Origin: Agarophyton chilense
Taxonomy: Eukaryota > Rhodophyta > Florideophyceae > Gracilariales > Gracilariaceae
Assembly: GCA_030374765.1 (NCBI GenBank)
Contig: JARGXX010000071.1
Span: 992,001 to 1,056,000, forward strand
Length of the DNA: 64,000 nt
Reading direction: 5' to 3'
Made by a program: the position numbers and the translations under genes. The notes under the pieces are model-generated. The model searched no databases, was not told the DNA's origin, and saw only the letters and a list, made by a program, of their open reading frames with translations. Positions within the stretch are counted from its first letter, which is position 1. Every line of letters begins with the position of its first letter. Of this stretch, positions 1-10,343 are shown in pieces.

Positions 1-672
1 AGCTAAAGGAGATGCAAGCACTCGTTCTCCGGTCGCCTGAGTTGCGACGGCAGGCGGTGTAGTAGGAGCTGGAGATGGCGCTTCGGGTGGGATCGGAGTA
101 GCGGCCTGCGCCTCGGGCGTTGGTTCCTGTGGGGGGGAGCCCGATTCGGCTTCCGAAGCCGCGTTATCCGGAACGTAATCATTGAAGGCATCGATATCTT
201 CTTGCTCTTCCACGACAATTGCCATTGGTGTCCCAACAGGGACATCCGCCGCCCCGTCTTCAAAAAATACCTACGCGAGTCAGAGAGTGTCAGATCCAAG
301 AGGTTAGCGTCTCGAGTTGTAGAGAATTCCGAAGCATTTGGCACAACGATTCGATTACGATTGCGAGAAAGGGGTAAAGAATCAATAAAAACTCGGCCTT
401 ACCTTGGCGAGGTATCCATCATCATTGTATTCATATGATCGAGTTGCTTTGTCAGTTTCGATCTCAGCAATTACTTCTCCGCCTTCAATTTCGTCCCCAA
501 CTTTCTTTTTCCATTCCTGTATGGTCCCTACTTCCATTGTCGGAGATAATGCGGGCATTCGAATGAGTTTGTGATCTGGCAAGGAGGAGAGAGCTCGTAC
601 AATCGCCCATCCGTTTGGATAGATTCGGGAGCTCCTTTGAATTGCTCCCCGTATCGCAGGTAAAAAGATCAT
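1..672 (-). CDS. DLAT: Dihydrolipoamide acetyltransferase (E2 of pyruvate dehydrogenase), N-terminal part
   Basis: This is the acyl-transferring core subunit of the pyruvate dehydrogenase complex; the gene runs off the left edge. Exon 1 (672-403) gives a basic, probably mitochondrial leader of about 35 residues, then a lipoyl domain starting near MPALSPTMEVG, with the lipoylated lysine in ETDKA at about residue 75. A 132-nt GT-AG intron (402-271; donor GTAAGG, acceptor CGTAG) is needed. Exon 2 (270-1) resumes in frame with VFFEDGAADVPVG and completes the lipoyl fold. A Pro/Ala-rich linker follows, ending in GERVLASP, the usual entry to the subunit-binding domain. The splice is inferred from frame and homology. 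The leader suggests a mitochondrial copy, but a plastid copy cannot be excluded from this part alone. Confidence 0.9.
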
Positions 673-1509
673 CGCGGATCAAAGATATCGATCCTGCTCC
701 ACGGAATATGTAAGGATGGGAATGTTCGCAGCGATAAAAACGTCTTAGAGAGGTCTGTCGAAGAGCAGAAGCCAAGGAGAGTTTGTGAGAAATGTGAAAT
801 GTGTCCCGAGCAATACAGATTGCTCAGGTATCTTCATCTATTCTACTTCCTGGTACGAAGGGGTATCACTGTACCCTTGATTCGCAATTGCTGATGATCA
901 GACACGTTCGATGAGTATGTACAGTATTTCTGTCAAAATTTACATTTCAGGAATATCCGACGAGGGTAATCAATGAGCCAGTACAGCAAGGACAGCAATC
1001 AATCCTTAGGCAGTATCCGTAAACACAATATAGTACAGTCGTGCTTCTCACTAAGAACATACGAAGCTTCGTACAACAAATTTCGTAGCTTCGATAGCTT
1101 TTGACTCTATCGCATGAGTTGAATAAGGACGTCTCCGCGGGATAAATGAGGATATCATACATTTTAAGTGACAGGCAAGCTCGGGCCTTAGCAGTACGTA
1201 AGGCTTATTCGATGGTCTGAATCAAGCTTTTTTCCTTCACATGAGGGCGGTCAACGGCATTTCTAGATGCAAAATAAGGACTATTCGCTGAATACAATTC
1301 AACCCAGACACTTTTCCCTAAATTATAAATCAGGACATTCATGGTGATGAACAGAATGACAATCGACACCTTTCACTGATCAGTTAGAACATGTTTCTCC
1401 GACACGTATCCTCTTCACGCATTGTATAATACTAGGCACGCATCTAGAGCATAGTGGTCTTAAGGTACGACAGGCAAAATAGCCAATAAGATCATGTTCC
1501 GTTGGTTAT
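673..1509. other. Intergenic: upstream of E2, downstream of NDUFB7
   Basis: About 840 bases between the E2 start and the NDUFB7 stop. Only short unconvincing ORFs occur. Part of it is presumably the E2 promoter and the NDUFB7 3' UTR. I see no repeat or RNA gene. Confidence 0.5.
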
Positions 1510-2076
1510 TTATTCTTGTGATGCAGCTTCAGCTTCATCTCGAGCTATTCGAGCCGCTCTTCGTTCTTCCTTTACGATGGCTTTCATCTCGTTCACTCTT
1601 CGCATATACCTGAGAAAATACATGAGAAGAGCGTCCTAAGTTAGAAAATAGACGCGGAGAAATCATGTGCAAATCACAAGAGAGAGAGATATCGATGCAA
1701 CTCACTGATCGTACTGGCATTTTTCGTATGCATGACGTTCATCCTCACATCGAAATGGAAGATAAAAGTTTTTACGACGACAATTGTTGAGCGGGATTAG
1801 TTTGTGAGCACAGAAGTCCCTGTAGTCGATCGGAATACCTATATTCGATGAAAAGTCAGTTTCAATAACATTGACCTGAACTTTTTCGGTTTCCCCATCT
1901 TCAGTGAGACTAAGGGCTCAACTTACGGTTTTGTACCATTTCTTCATCAGTGCATTGCATCTTAGCTTCAGCAACTTCCCGGAAGGACGAACCTGTTAGT
2001 CATAAATCACCTCTTTTGACGATCAACATAGTTGGATTTGCGAATTCCTGCGCGTACCTTCGGCGTTTCCCCCCAT
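1510..2076 (-). CDS. NDUFB7: NADH:ubiquinone oxidoreductase subunit NDUFB7 (B18), four exons
   Basis: This is an accessory subunit of respiratory complex I on the intermembrane-space side of the inner membrane. Four exons join in frame to about 105 residues: 2076-2058, 1992-1927, 1838-1706 and 1609-1510, separated by GT-AG introns of 65, 88 and 96 nt. The product begins MGGNAEGSS and carries the twin CX9C pattern of the family: Cys in DFCAHKLIPLNNC and in CEDERHAYEKC. It ends in a basic helical tail (YMRRVNEMKAIVKEERRAA). The length fits the family. No single ORF shows this gene, because its longest exon is 133 nt. The start is the first ATG that gives a continuous reading. It is divergent from APC2. 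Confidence 0.88.
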
Positions 2077-2618
2077 ATTGGAATAAAGCTCGACACTGTT
2101 TCTCTATTTGAAGCTCTCGAAGAGAATGGGTTCGGACAAAAACTAAGCGAGATACACCTGTCAAAGACTACTGGCGATTGCGCACAGATGGATTCCCGTG
2201 GCAAGTGTGAAGTCATACACAGTTGAGGCTTCTATGAACATTCCCAAGCGTTCACAGAAATGTTGCAGCCAGTCAGATTTAATCGAAAATAAAATTTGGG
2301 TTTTGCTCGAAATCTTTATTTAAAATTCAAACCAAGGAACGGACCCTGAAGACTACAGATAGATACCCTTCGTATCAACCGCATGAGCAAGACGCCCGCT
2401 CCTCATTTATCGGTTCCATTGCTCATCCCTTACCCATCAACTACCCAGTCAAGAACAACTTGCAGAAAAGTCTTTGGTCATCTTTATCAAAAGCATAAAT
2501 AGTACAAACACATGTCCAAATCCAAAAATGCTGTGAGGCAACATTTGAGAACGGTTTCTTAGCGACTAGTTTCGGGATTCTGCGTGCTTGTCTTGTAAGT
2601 GATACGTGATTGGGAATT
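2077..2618. promoter_or_regulatory. Divergent intergenic region NDUFB7 / APC2
   Basis: About 540 bases between two divergently transcribed genes, so it probably holds both promoters. No TATA box or repeat stands out, and its short ORFs overlap on opposite strands without family resemblance. Confidence 0.4.
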
Positions 2619-4934
2619 ATGGATGACGTATTATCAGCTTGGAAGTTGTGCACAAACAGTTGTAATCCTGCTGAAAGCAGTTCCACTTCATTCAGAGTAC
2701 CTTTTCAAAAGCTTCATCGTTCAGGTCGATCTCAAGCTTTTCGTCTATGGCTCATCCGTTCAGAAGAAAGAGTCGTTCGGGAGAAAGTGGCCCCTATTCT
2801 CAATAAAATGTGTGACCAAGATGCATTTGAGAAGAATGCATCCAAGTTCTTGCTTGAAGCTCACCAATACTTTATCAAAGGTTGCAACAGGATATCTGAA
2901 CTCGAGAAGATGAAGGAATGTGCGGGATGCTCGAGGTCATTTATTTTACGTAGCAGAGCGATTCTTAATGAAATGGTTGTTCCGCGATTCGGGCAAGCTA
3001 TTTCTGACATTCTACGACGTCTGTTGCCCGAGTATTCGCAAGATGGACAAGGTCTTGAGCGTGCTAGGCGGATGTGTAATCAGCTTGTAGATCTTGGCTT
3101 TTCTGAGGTACTAGAAGATGCCATTGGTACAATGGCTTTCGACACCATGGATTCCCTTGTTGAACAGAAAACGGCTGGGGATGTCACGAAGCGGGCGCTG
3201 CCAAATCTGGTTCAGTGGATGCATAGATTCGTGGACGAATGGATGGTACATATGCTTCCCTCCGCTGCGAACGATTACGAGACTCTAGACGACGTCCATG
3301 TACATGCCAGATCCAAGGACGGGCCGGATTTGGGTGCTCTGCAACTCTTACATTGGCGGAAGAGGCTTTTCTTTAGATTGCATGAAAGTGTTGGTCAAAT
3401 ACGGAAGGGGCAGCTACTGACCATGGTGGAATCGTTTCCGCAAAGCTTACCGGCTGTTGAAGACTTAAAAGACTGCATTCTATCCACAGATCAGAAACCA
3501 GAACTCACGAGTGCTTTACGAGAGCAATTTGTGAAAGCAATGTTGAACGTTGGTATCGTAACATCAGATATTTTACGGCAATATGTGAATTGCATTAAGA
3601 TGCTGCGTTTTCTCGATCCGAGCGGAGTAATGCTTGAAAATGTCAGTGAACCTATAAGAGAGTATCTTAGAAAAAGGCCTGATACCGTGCGTTGTATTGT
3701 TAGCGGGATGACAGGTAATGGAGAGCTTTATGAAGAGCTTCAAAGAGGACGTTCAAAAAGGGATCGCGATTCAGAAGGAGATGCGTATATGTCCGGAAAT
3801 GGCCCTTTAGACCGCAAGGTTCATGATGAGGAAGATGAAGACTGTCAATCCATAGATGGTTACTTTAATGCGAATATGGGAATCGATCTCGAGGATTATG
3901 TGACTTGGGAGCCCGAACCAATTGATGCTCCTCGTAAAGGAGGCAGGTGGAAACCTGGAAAAGATGCCGTTGCGACTCTGGTGACTATCTATGGCACCAG
4001 TGAGCAAATTGTTAATGAATACAAGGGGCTTCTTGCTGACAAGCTTGTCTCTAGTTTCGATGTAGACCTCAAACGAGAGTACAAGACTTTAGAACTGCTT
4101 ACAGAAAGGTTTGGGAAAGACGCGATGCATGACTGTTTAATAATGCTGAACGATATCAAAGGGTCCAAGACAGTGCTGAAGACCACACAGTCCCATCTAC
4201 CGTACCACAACAAGCTTGATAACTTTGAGACTGTGGTAATATCTAAAGAGTTTTGGCCTAAGCTCCAAGAAGAAGCAGAATTCAGGACCACATCACAGAT
4301 TGAGGCTCAAATGGGAATGTACAGCGCTTCCTACAAAAAGCAGAAGCATCCGAGGATGCTACGATGGCAGCATGGGATGGGCATCATTTCTGTTAATCTT
4401 GAATTTGAAGATGGTCGAAAGATTGAAGCTAATGTGACACCAATCCAGGCGACTATATTGTCTCATTTTGCTCGGAAAAAGAGTCAAATTATACGAGATC
4501 TTCAGACTTTGATGGAGATTGATGATGAGGCGTTCTTTCGACGCAAGATCCAAGGCCTTGCCAGTCTAGGCTTCATTAGAGCCGCCGACGCCAGCAATAC
4601 GACATATGAAACTGTTGAATACGCCTCAGATATAGATTCGACCTCTGGTGGTATGGATGATGATGCTGCCCAGCCTGACGAAGTCGATGTTGGTGACGAA
4701 CATCCCAAAGACTCTGAAATGTCCGTTTACGAAACATATGTGATGGCCATGCTTCAGAATTTGAAACAGTTGTCTTTAGATCAGATTCACAATATGTTGC
4801 AAAGATTTGTCCAGACTCCAGCGTACGACAAAACAGAAACGCAACTTGCCGCTTTCCTGACAGAACTGGTAGAAAAAGAAAAGATAGAGCTAAGCGCTGG
4901 CCTGTACAGAGTGAAGAATAAACAACCTTCTTAA
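2619..4934 (+). CDS. ANAPC2: Anaphase-promoting complex subunit 2 (cullin-like)
   Basis: APC2 is the cullin scaffold of the anaphase-promoting complex, the ubiquitin ligase that drives exit from mitosis; it binds the RING subunit APC11. From the ATG at 2619 the product is 771 residues. The N-terminal half is helical. The cullin homology region (about residues 430-650) has LLADKLVSSFDVDLK, a KTLELLTERFGKDAMHDC segment and SKEFWPKLQEE, all typical of APC2. The C-terminal 75 residues match the APC2 winged-helix domain (SVYETYVMAMLQNLK, then DQIHNMLQRFV). An acidic linker precedes it. The reading is intronless. The open frame extends a few codons 5' without an ATG. The protein is shorter than the animal form, mostly at the N-terminus, so an upstream exon is possible. 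Confidence 0.9.
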   Translation: MDDVLSAWKLCTNSCNPAESSSTSFRVPFQKLHRSGRSQAFRLWLIRSEERVVREKVAPILNKMCDQDAFEKNASKFLLEAHQYFIKGCNRISELEKMKECAGCSRSFILRSRAILNEMVVPRFGQAISDILRRLLPEYSQDGQGLERARRMCNQLVDLGFSEVLEDAIGTMAFDTMDSLVEQKTAGDVTKRALPNLVQWMHRFVDEWMVHMLPSAANDYETLDDVHVHARSKDGPDLGALQLLHWRKRLFFRLHESVGQIRKGQLLTMVESFPQSLPAVEDLKDCILSTDQKPELTSALREQFVKAMLNVGIVTSDILRQYVNCIKMLRFLDPSGVMLENVSEPIREYLRKRPDTVRCIVSGMTGNGELYEELQRGRSKRDRDSEGDAYMSGNGPLDRKVHDEEDEDCQSIDGYFNANMGIDLEDYVTWEPEPIDAPRKGGRWKPGKDAVATLVTIYGTSEQIVNEYKGLLADKLVSSFDVDLKREYKTLELLTERFGKDAMHDCLIMLNDIKGSKTVLKTTQSHLPYHNKLDNFETVVISKEFWPKLQEEAEFRTTSQIEAQMGMYSASYKKQKHPRMLRWQHGMGIISVNLEFEDGRKIEANVTPIQATILSHFARKKSQIIRDLQTLMEIDDEAFFRRKIQGLASLGFIRAADASNTTYETVEYASDIDSTSGGMDDDAAQPDEVDVGDEHPKDSEMSVYETYVMAMLQNLKQLSLDQIHNMLQRFVQTPAYDKTETQLAAFLTELVEKEKIELSAGLYRVKNKQPS

Positions 4935-5330
4935 CTGCATCACCCATAGGGCTATCAGTCTCAAGACCGATATATGTGCATGCGGTAGGAAGTCTGCACG
5001 CATCAGCAATACAAAAAGACCCGCAGATTATCCCCACCTTACACGCCGGCAGCAATATCAGCTCGATGGACAGAAAATCCCAGAATCAAGAGATTCTCAA
5101 AGCTAATCCAAGAGATTCTCATAGTGTCCATCAAACGGAATCCTTATAATTCGCGTATTGGCAAAATGCTTCTTTCTGTTAAGACTGGCCATAATTCTTG
5201 TTAAAAATCTCCTCGTGTCCATCTCCTCTTCTCCTTTCTAGATGGCTTACTTCCAAGTGCAATTAATAGCCCGCAAACAAACACTTCCGTGGCGTGCACC
5301 CAAAAACAATCAAGGATAGACTGTTTTCTT
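4935..5330. other. Convergent intergenic region APC2 / RPP38
   Basis: About 400 bases between convergent genes, presumably both 3' UTRs and poly(A) sites. A 12-base direct repeat (AAGAGATTCTCA) occurs at about 5087 and 5109. Nothing else is visible. Confidence 0.4.
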
Positions 5331-6029
5331 TCATTTCTTTTGGAGAGGGGCGAGAATATCATTTTTCGTCTTGTGTGGAACCATTGAAGGATCCGGTAAA
5401 TTCGGTGTCTTTTCTCCTCTGATGGCGGCAAGCCAGGGGTATTCTAACGTAGACCTGTATGGCTCTAACTTTCCCAGAAGTACATCCTCAGATTGCGTGC
5501 TTTCAGAGTCAACGGATACTTTCTTGAGAATGCCGAGGGCTAAAAGCCGGCGAGTACCTAGTATATGACCAAGCTCCGTGCCATCACCTGAGAGCACAAC
5601 CAAATTTGCCGAATTGACATAGCATAATATTGGAATATGAGTTATGAGGAAAGACGGCGTGACATCTCGCGAAACAATAACCAGCTCCATCGTTTTCTTT
5701 TCCAAAGCGCGCGTCACTTCGTTAAGTCCACATATTACTCGCTTTGGTTTCTTTCTTATCTCTTTCGTTTTTCTATCTTGTTCCCCCATCTCTTGATTGG
5801 GAGACACACCTTCAGGATGCATAACATGGGTTGGCGCTTTTCTTAAACTGCGTGACTCCCGCCTCGCAAATGGTTCTGGAAAATGTTGAGCAAATATCGA
5901 TAACACTGCCTCCTTTACGCCTGATTTTGCATTGGGGAATGTCAGGGCGAAGGGCGAAGAAAGCACTTGTTTCGAGCCCCAGACCTTCTTTTGAATCTTA
6001 CGCTGAGATCCCATTTTTGTCGAAGTCAT
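5331..6029 (-). CDS. RPP38: RPP38-like RNase P/MRP protein (L7Ae family)
   Basis: This is a predicted protein subunit of nucleolar RNase P/RNase MRP, which process the tRNA 5' ends and pre-rRNA. The product is 232 residues and strongly basic. The central part (about residues 97-165) is an L7Ae/L30e-type kink-turn RNA-binding domain: GLNEVTRALEKK, then ELVIVSRDVTPSFLITHIP and the helix GHILGTRRLLALGIL. GxNxVTRALE with a following xxTSH-like segment (here LITHIP) is closer to animal RPP38 than to ribosomal L7Ae or NHP2, which are smaller and lack the basic N-terminal 95 residues seen here. The start is the first ATG of the ORF. It is divergent from the plastid L10 gene, about 470 bases away. 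Confidence 0.72.
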   Translation of the reverse strand: MTSTKMGSQRKIQKKVWGSKQVLSSPFALTFPNAKSGVKEAVLSIFAQHFPEPFARRESRSLRKAPTHVMHPEGVSPNQEMGEQDRKTKEIRKKPKRVICGLNEVTRALEKKTMELVIVSRDVTPSFLITHIPILCYVNSANLVVLSGDGTELGHILGTRRLLALGILKKVSVDSESTQSEDVLLGKLEPYRSTLEYPWLAAIRGEKTPNLPDPSMVPHKTKNDILAPLQKK

Positions 6030-6498
6030 AGCTACATGGGATTGGCCTCTCCCTAGTGTTTACTCCGACAAGAATTTATTAAAGAAAAAAGCAGAAAGAG
6101 TTCACCGTAATGATTAGGATTCTCTTTGCAGTAGAATTCTTTCGTGGTAGCTACAACAAGAGCTAACTAGCCCCCTGTCGTAAACCTGCTGCTGCAATGC
6201 CAGCAAAACATGCTTAATCATCAAGTCAGTCCCTGAGCGAAATAGGAATAAAACATAATCGGCAATCAAGTTTCTATTTAGTAATTTTTCTATTTTGGAC
6301 TTTCTAAAAAAACCTGAGCCGAATGTTTTGGTGCGGAGATTAAAAATCACTTGCAGCATGGCAACTGTTGAAGTCATGATCTGCGCACCACGACACCATC
6401 TGCTTTCTGTAGCATCATACGGGCTCAATTCTGTTCCCGACTCAACCAGTCCCGCATTTGATTCATCGAGCCCTGTACGATTGCGGTAACGCGTCTGC
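6030..6498. promoter_or_regulatory. Divergent intergenic region RPP38 / plastid L10
   Basis: About 470 bases between divergent starts. It is AT-rich in the middle (6240-6300). It probably contains both promoters; no specific element is recognised. Confidence 0.4.
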
Positions 6499-7206
6499 AT
6501 GAAACCTAGTCGAAAAGTTTCCGTGGTTAACTCTTCAATGGATAACTTTGCCTTTGCAGCCTCTTTGCCCGTGGGATTTTCACGCTTCAATGTGAGATCT
6601 CCGGTGTGCCCGAGACACTCAGGCGCTGCTACGTTACCGTACAGGGGGTCTAATGTTCAAATGGTCTCACAAACAAATATCGCCAAGAAATCGGCGATTG
6701 TAGACTCCGTGAAGGAGCGTATATCTGGGTGTCAAATGGTTTTTGCGGTCTCGTTAGACGGGCTTAAAGTTGCCGATGTTTATAACTTGAGGAAAGAACT
6801 GCCAGAAGGAACCACTGCCCTTACAGTGAAGAATTCCTTAATGCGTCGTGCAATCGCCGATTCAGAATGGGAGGTTGTGGGCGATTTCTTGCAACAGTCG
6901 AATTTATGGTTCTTTATAAAGGAAGACATGAAAGGATCTGTAGCAACTTATGAAAAATTCGCGAAGGACGCCAAACGGACTGGTATTAAGGGCGGTGGAT
7001 TCGAGGGCGAACGATGTGATGAAGCTGGTATCCAGGCTATTGCGGCTTTGCCGTCGAAGCTGGAACTCATCACGCAAGTTGCCGTTGGTGTTAGAATGGT
7101 TCCTACGAAACTTGGCAGAACTATCAAGGCCATTCCTACAAAGGTCGGGAAGGCTATCAAGTTGGCAGTTGGGAATGAAGAGGAAGAGGATTCCCCCACA
7201 GAATAA
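6499..7206 (+). CDS. PRPL10: Plastid 50S ribosomal protein L10, nucleus-encoded
   Basis: uL10 is the base of the L12 stalk of the plastid ribosome and helps recruit elongation factors. The ORF is 235 residues. The first 50-55 are rich in Ser, Phe and basic residues with few acidic ones, as in a plastid transit peptide. The mature part starts near QTNIAKKSAIVDSVKE and shows the bacterial L10 layout: MVFAVSLDGLKVADVYNLR, TALTVKNSLMRRAI, then LWFFIKEDMKGSVATY. The tail is short and acidic. A second in-frame ATG at 6538 (MDNFAFAAS) places a Phe close to the start, as red-algal transit peptides often do, so the true start could be either. It is bacterial-type and not the cytosolic P0 protein, which is longer. 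Confidence 0.88.
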   Translation: MKPSRKVSVVNSSMDNFAFAASLPVGFSRFNVRSPVCPRHSGAATLPYRGSNVQMVSQTNIAKKSAIVDSVKERISGCQMVFAVSLDGLKVADVYNLRKELPEGTTALTVKNSLMRRAIADSEWEVVGDFLQQSNLWFFIKEDMKGSVATYEKFAKDAKRTGIKGGGFEGERCDEAGIQAIAALPSKLELITQVAVGVRMVPTKLGRTIKAIPTKVGKAIKLAVGNEEEEDSPTE

Positions 7207-7809
7207 GACTTTCCGTTTTCATTTTGGCAATTGCCGATTCTCTTTTGCATTCGCTTAACAATAAATACTGCATTAATCAGAATCGTCTTTTCTTATTCTT
7301 CTTTCCGTTTTGTCAAGAGTTTGGTCTGCGATACATGTCGTAAATCGAGCAAACGCTTTCCTTTTATTGTTTTGTAGCGACAACATCTTGCATGCATCGT
7401 TTGTGTTCTTCTCAAACTTGATCCCATGCACTCGGGGAACACAAATGGCAGCCTATACTTTTAAATCGTATCAATCACTATGCTCTGTGGTGTCCAAGAT
7501 AGATGATTTCGAAAAAGTAACCATGCTCCACGTGAAAGCGCCAAGGATTCCCCGGTCGAGGAGATGACTTGCCCTCAATTTCGTTCTCCTATTGAGTTTT
7601 TCTTATGTGATGCTACAGTATGGATTGCTCGCGAAACGTATCGCTCACGGAAAACACGCGAGGCTGAAGATTTCATTCAATTGATCCATGTATACTTAGA
7701 GCTTCAAAGGCTCTTAAGTCGTTAATATTTATCGGCTTTCCATTCTGCATGGTATTGTTGCATAGCCTTGAAAACCCCTAAAACTAAGGGACTATGTATC
7801 AGTTCGTTT
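7207..7809. other. Convergent intergenic region plastid L10 / EED
   Basis: About 600 bases. An 85-codon ORF at 7310-7567 (+) resembles no family I know and lies where a 3' UTR is expected. Nothing else is visible. Confidence 0.4.
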
Positions 7810-9244
7810 CTAACCAATTCTTTCGTACTGAACAACAGATGAAGTATCATCAACCGCTAAGAGTATAGAGCCGTCGTCAGAAAAGGCACACTGCCGTACA
7901 AATTGCGCACTGTACCGCGATTTATCCTTGGGAGTTATTGTGCAAAGTGGTTTAGATGGGGTTACAGCCAGGTCAAACACGCTAACCATACCCTGCCACA
8001 AAAAATGCATTCGTAAACAGGAAACCTCATGAATGTTAGCATAGACGCAGAGAAAAAGAGTTAGATTATCGATATATAGATAGGATACTTCTTACTTTGT
8101 CATTACCACAAGCAACAAGTCGCCGGAAACGGTCCATAGCAAATCGAATGAACCATACATTGCATACATCGAGTACATACTCTTCGAGAAGGGTGTATTC
8201 AGTTGCAGGAGAAGCCAAAGACTCTCTATCCTTTTCAGGTTCCCACAGAATCATTCGATTATGAACAGATTTGCTCAAAAGCAGTTCCCCAACCCACATT
8301 ACACAGTCGACGTAATGCCTGTGCACTTTCCTTGTGACAAAATACGGAAACTGGCTTACTGGGACCTTGATCTTTCTTCTCGTTCCAGTCTCATCGGTGT
8401 AGATATGTGGATCCTTCGCACCCAGATCAGCTGCCTTGTGTGCCTCTTTGATACCTTTCACTATGTCTTCATTGTCATAAAAATCCCATAATCTGATACT
8501 ATTGTCTATGCCACAACTTGCGAATCTGCTGCCGTCTTGACTGAAATCAACATGCACTACCTCTCCCCGGTGGCCTTTGAGCCCGCAAAAAATTGCACAA
8601 GTTGCCCCTGTTCTCAGATTCCATAGTCGCAGTGATTCATCCTTTGATGCAGTTAGCACCAGAGATGGGTCCTGTGGGTGAACCTTGATGTCGTTTATCG
8701 CATCTCCGTGACCAGTGAGAGAATCACGTAAGCAAAAGTTCTGCACATCGATGACTCTTATGATACCTTTCCGACCGGCAGCGCAGACCCAGTATTCATG
8801 TTTCCCTGTCACATTAAACGTCCATGCAACACAATAAAACTGTTCGGTTGGATCAGAATCTTCATAAAACTGTATGAGCGATGGCTTTTGTCCGTGTACA
8901 GCCTCGTAAATCCGCACTGTGTTTCCATTACATGTAACAAACAAATTTCGCCATCGGTCATAACCCTCATCCTCTAATTCTGGAGCGTCTTGCACAAAGT
9001 TTATAACCTCATCTTCCTCCATATCCTCTTCCATCGTCACCTCTGCCACACCACGTAAACCATGATGCAGACGTTTGGGGGGACCGCTACCCTTCCAGAG
9101 AGCTCCTCCACCCTGCATGTGGTAGTAAGAAGGTTTCCACGCGAACTGCACCCCATAGGTGGATTGAGGCTCGCTGGAATTGTCTTCTAACACTGAAGAT
9201 ACAAAACGGTATGTTCCTTTTCGCGAATCATTTCTTTTCGGCAT
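7810..9244 (-). CDS. EED: Polycomb protein EED/FIE (WD40 subunit of PRC2), two exons
   Basis: EED/ESC/FIE is the WD40 propeller of Polycomb repressive complex 2. It binds trimethylated H3K27 and stimulates the EZH methyltransferase. Exon 1 (9244-8096) encodes 383 residues. A 103-nt GT-AG intron (8095-7993; donor GTAAGA, acceptor GGCAG) leads into exon 2 (7992-7810), which encodes 60 residues. The total of 443 is almost the length of human EED. Diagnostic stretches are YGVQFAWKPSYYHMQGG-like entry, NLFVTCNGNTVRIYE, HGDAINDIKVHP, LLLTASKDESLRLWN-like blade, GHRGEVVHVDFS, GIDNSIRLWDF, and the family insert with PYFVTRKVHRHYVDCV. Exon 2 supplies the last blade (VRQCAFSDDGSILLAV). A repeat-rich block starts just upstream. 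Confidence 0.92.
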
Positions 9245-9513
9245 CGTGTACTCTGCAAATCTTGGTCACTTCATGATTGACGAAGTCAAAAAGGATATCG
9301 TCCGAGGCATGGTCCAGAATTCAGCCCGAACCCACAATACGCATGATGCGGAACGAAATATGAGCGTTTGGCGCTCGTTATGATTCAAATCACTCAAAAA
9401 CAAATATAGAAATATCTTTAATAATTTGAAGCAACAGGTGATCACCGAATATTTCTTTTTGAAACTGTTCCACCCCCAAAATAGAAAAAGCCTTGCTCTT
9501 GCCATTTATTGAA

Positions 9514-10048
9514 TACAGTGCGCGAAATCCAATTAAAGCCACCCCCCTTTTTGTTGATGCACTCCATTTCTCTCATGTTTCTCTCAACCTGCTCTCTAGT
9601 AACTCTTAAAAAGAACAAATGAAACACTTCAGACGCCATTAATAAATCTTTTCTACTTATCTACACTGTCAATAATACTATGTACAAAAAACACACCCGA
9701 AATCTGATTAAAGTCCACTGCAGTACTTTTTCCTTTGAACAAATGCGCGCGCATTTTCGATAAAACATAAGCTCCAACAACATTTTTCTCAACACCTCCT
9801 ACAACTTTAAAGTCCAAGAACATAAACATGGGCGGTGAAAAACCTTTAACGGATAAAGAAAAAGGTATGATACGTGCAGCCTCATTTTATTGCTGATCTC
9901 AAAGAGAAATTGTTCAAACTATTGAACGCTCTCGCAATGTGGTCCAAAACTTCCATAAAGATACCGAAAACTACAACAAACGTTATAAAGGCTCTAACAA
10001 CAACAAAATGAGTTTGACGGCTTAAAGAGCTCTTCTTTGCTCGGCATC
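9514..10048 (+). mobile_element. Tc1/mariner element, 5' part (dead), interrupted by a copia element
   Basis: The left end looks like TA followed by CAGTGCGCG at 9514-9523, as in Tc1-type terminal repeats. A transposase reading starts at the ATG at 9828 (MGGEKPLTDKEKGMIRAA) and, after a stop, continues with SQREIVQTIERSRNVVQN, a Tc3-like paired helix-turn-helix. It is cut at 10048 by the copia LTR and resumes after 14646. Stops and frameshifts make it inactive. Family assignment rests on the HTH and on the catalytic half beyond the copia element. Confidence 0.7.
10044..10048. repeat. Target-site duplication of the copia element (left)
   Basis: GCATC immediately precedes the left LTR and is repeated exactly at 14647-14651 after the right LTR, as expected for a 5-bp integrase-made duplication. 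Confidence 0.9.
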
Positions 10049-10261
10049 TGTCAGAGTCCGTCAAGGACACTCATAATGCATCACGGACGTTTACAACCGT
10101 TGTGCTATGTTATTTTGTATGGTCATATTCTCAATAGTTTCACGACCGCTTTTATCCTACCGTTTAAATTATGCTTGCTGTATATAAAGGTCTCGCAGTG
10201 AGAGCATTTCTGCTCTCACTTCCGAGACAACTCTTTGTTGTTCACTGTTTCTTCACTCATA
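10049..10261 (+). repeat. Copia 5' LTR (213 bp)
   Basis: Starts TGTCAGAGTCC and ends CACTCATA. It has a TATA box (TATATAAAGG, 10181-10190) followed by a perfect 10-bp inverted repeat. It differs from the 3' LTR at 6 of 213 positions by my count (about 3 percent), so the insertion is fairly young. Confidence 0.92.
10181..10220 (+). promoter_or_regulatory. Copia LTR TATA box and start-site hairpin
   Basis: TATATAAAGG at 10181 is followed 16 nt later by AGTGAGAGCA-TTTC-TGCTCTCACT (10197-10220), a perfect 10-bp stem with a 4-nt loop. Transcription would be expected to start in or next to this stem. The 3' LTR keeps it with one changed base at the loop edge. Confidence 0.6.
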
Positions 10262-10343
10262 GGTTATTGGGCCTACACACTACACTGTGTATATCGATAT
10301 ATTTATACTCTTTCAGATATCTTTACTGTCTTTCTGTCTAACA

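Noticed and set aside
6114..6590. 158-codon ORF on the minus strand
   Set aside because: Overlaps the plastid L10 start and its promoter on the opposite strand and resembles no family.
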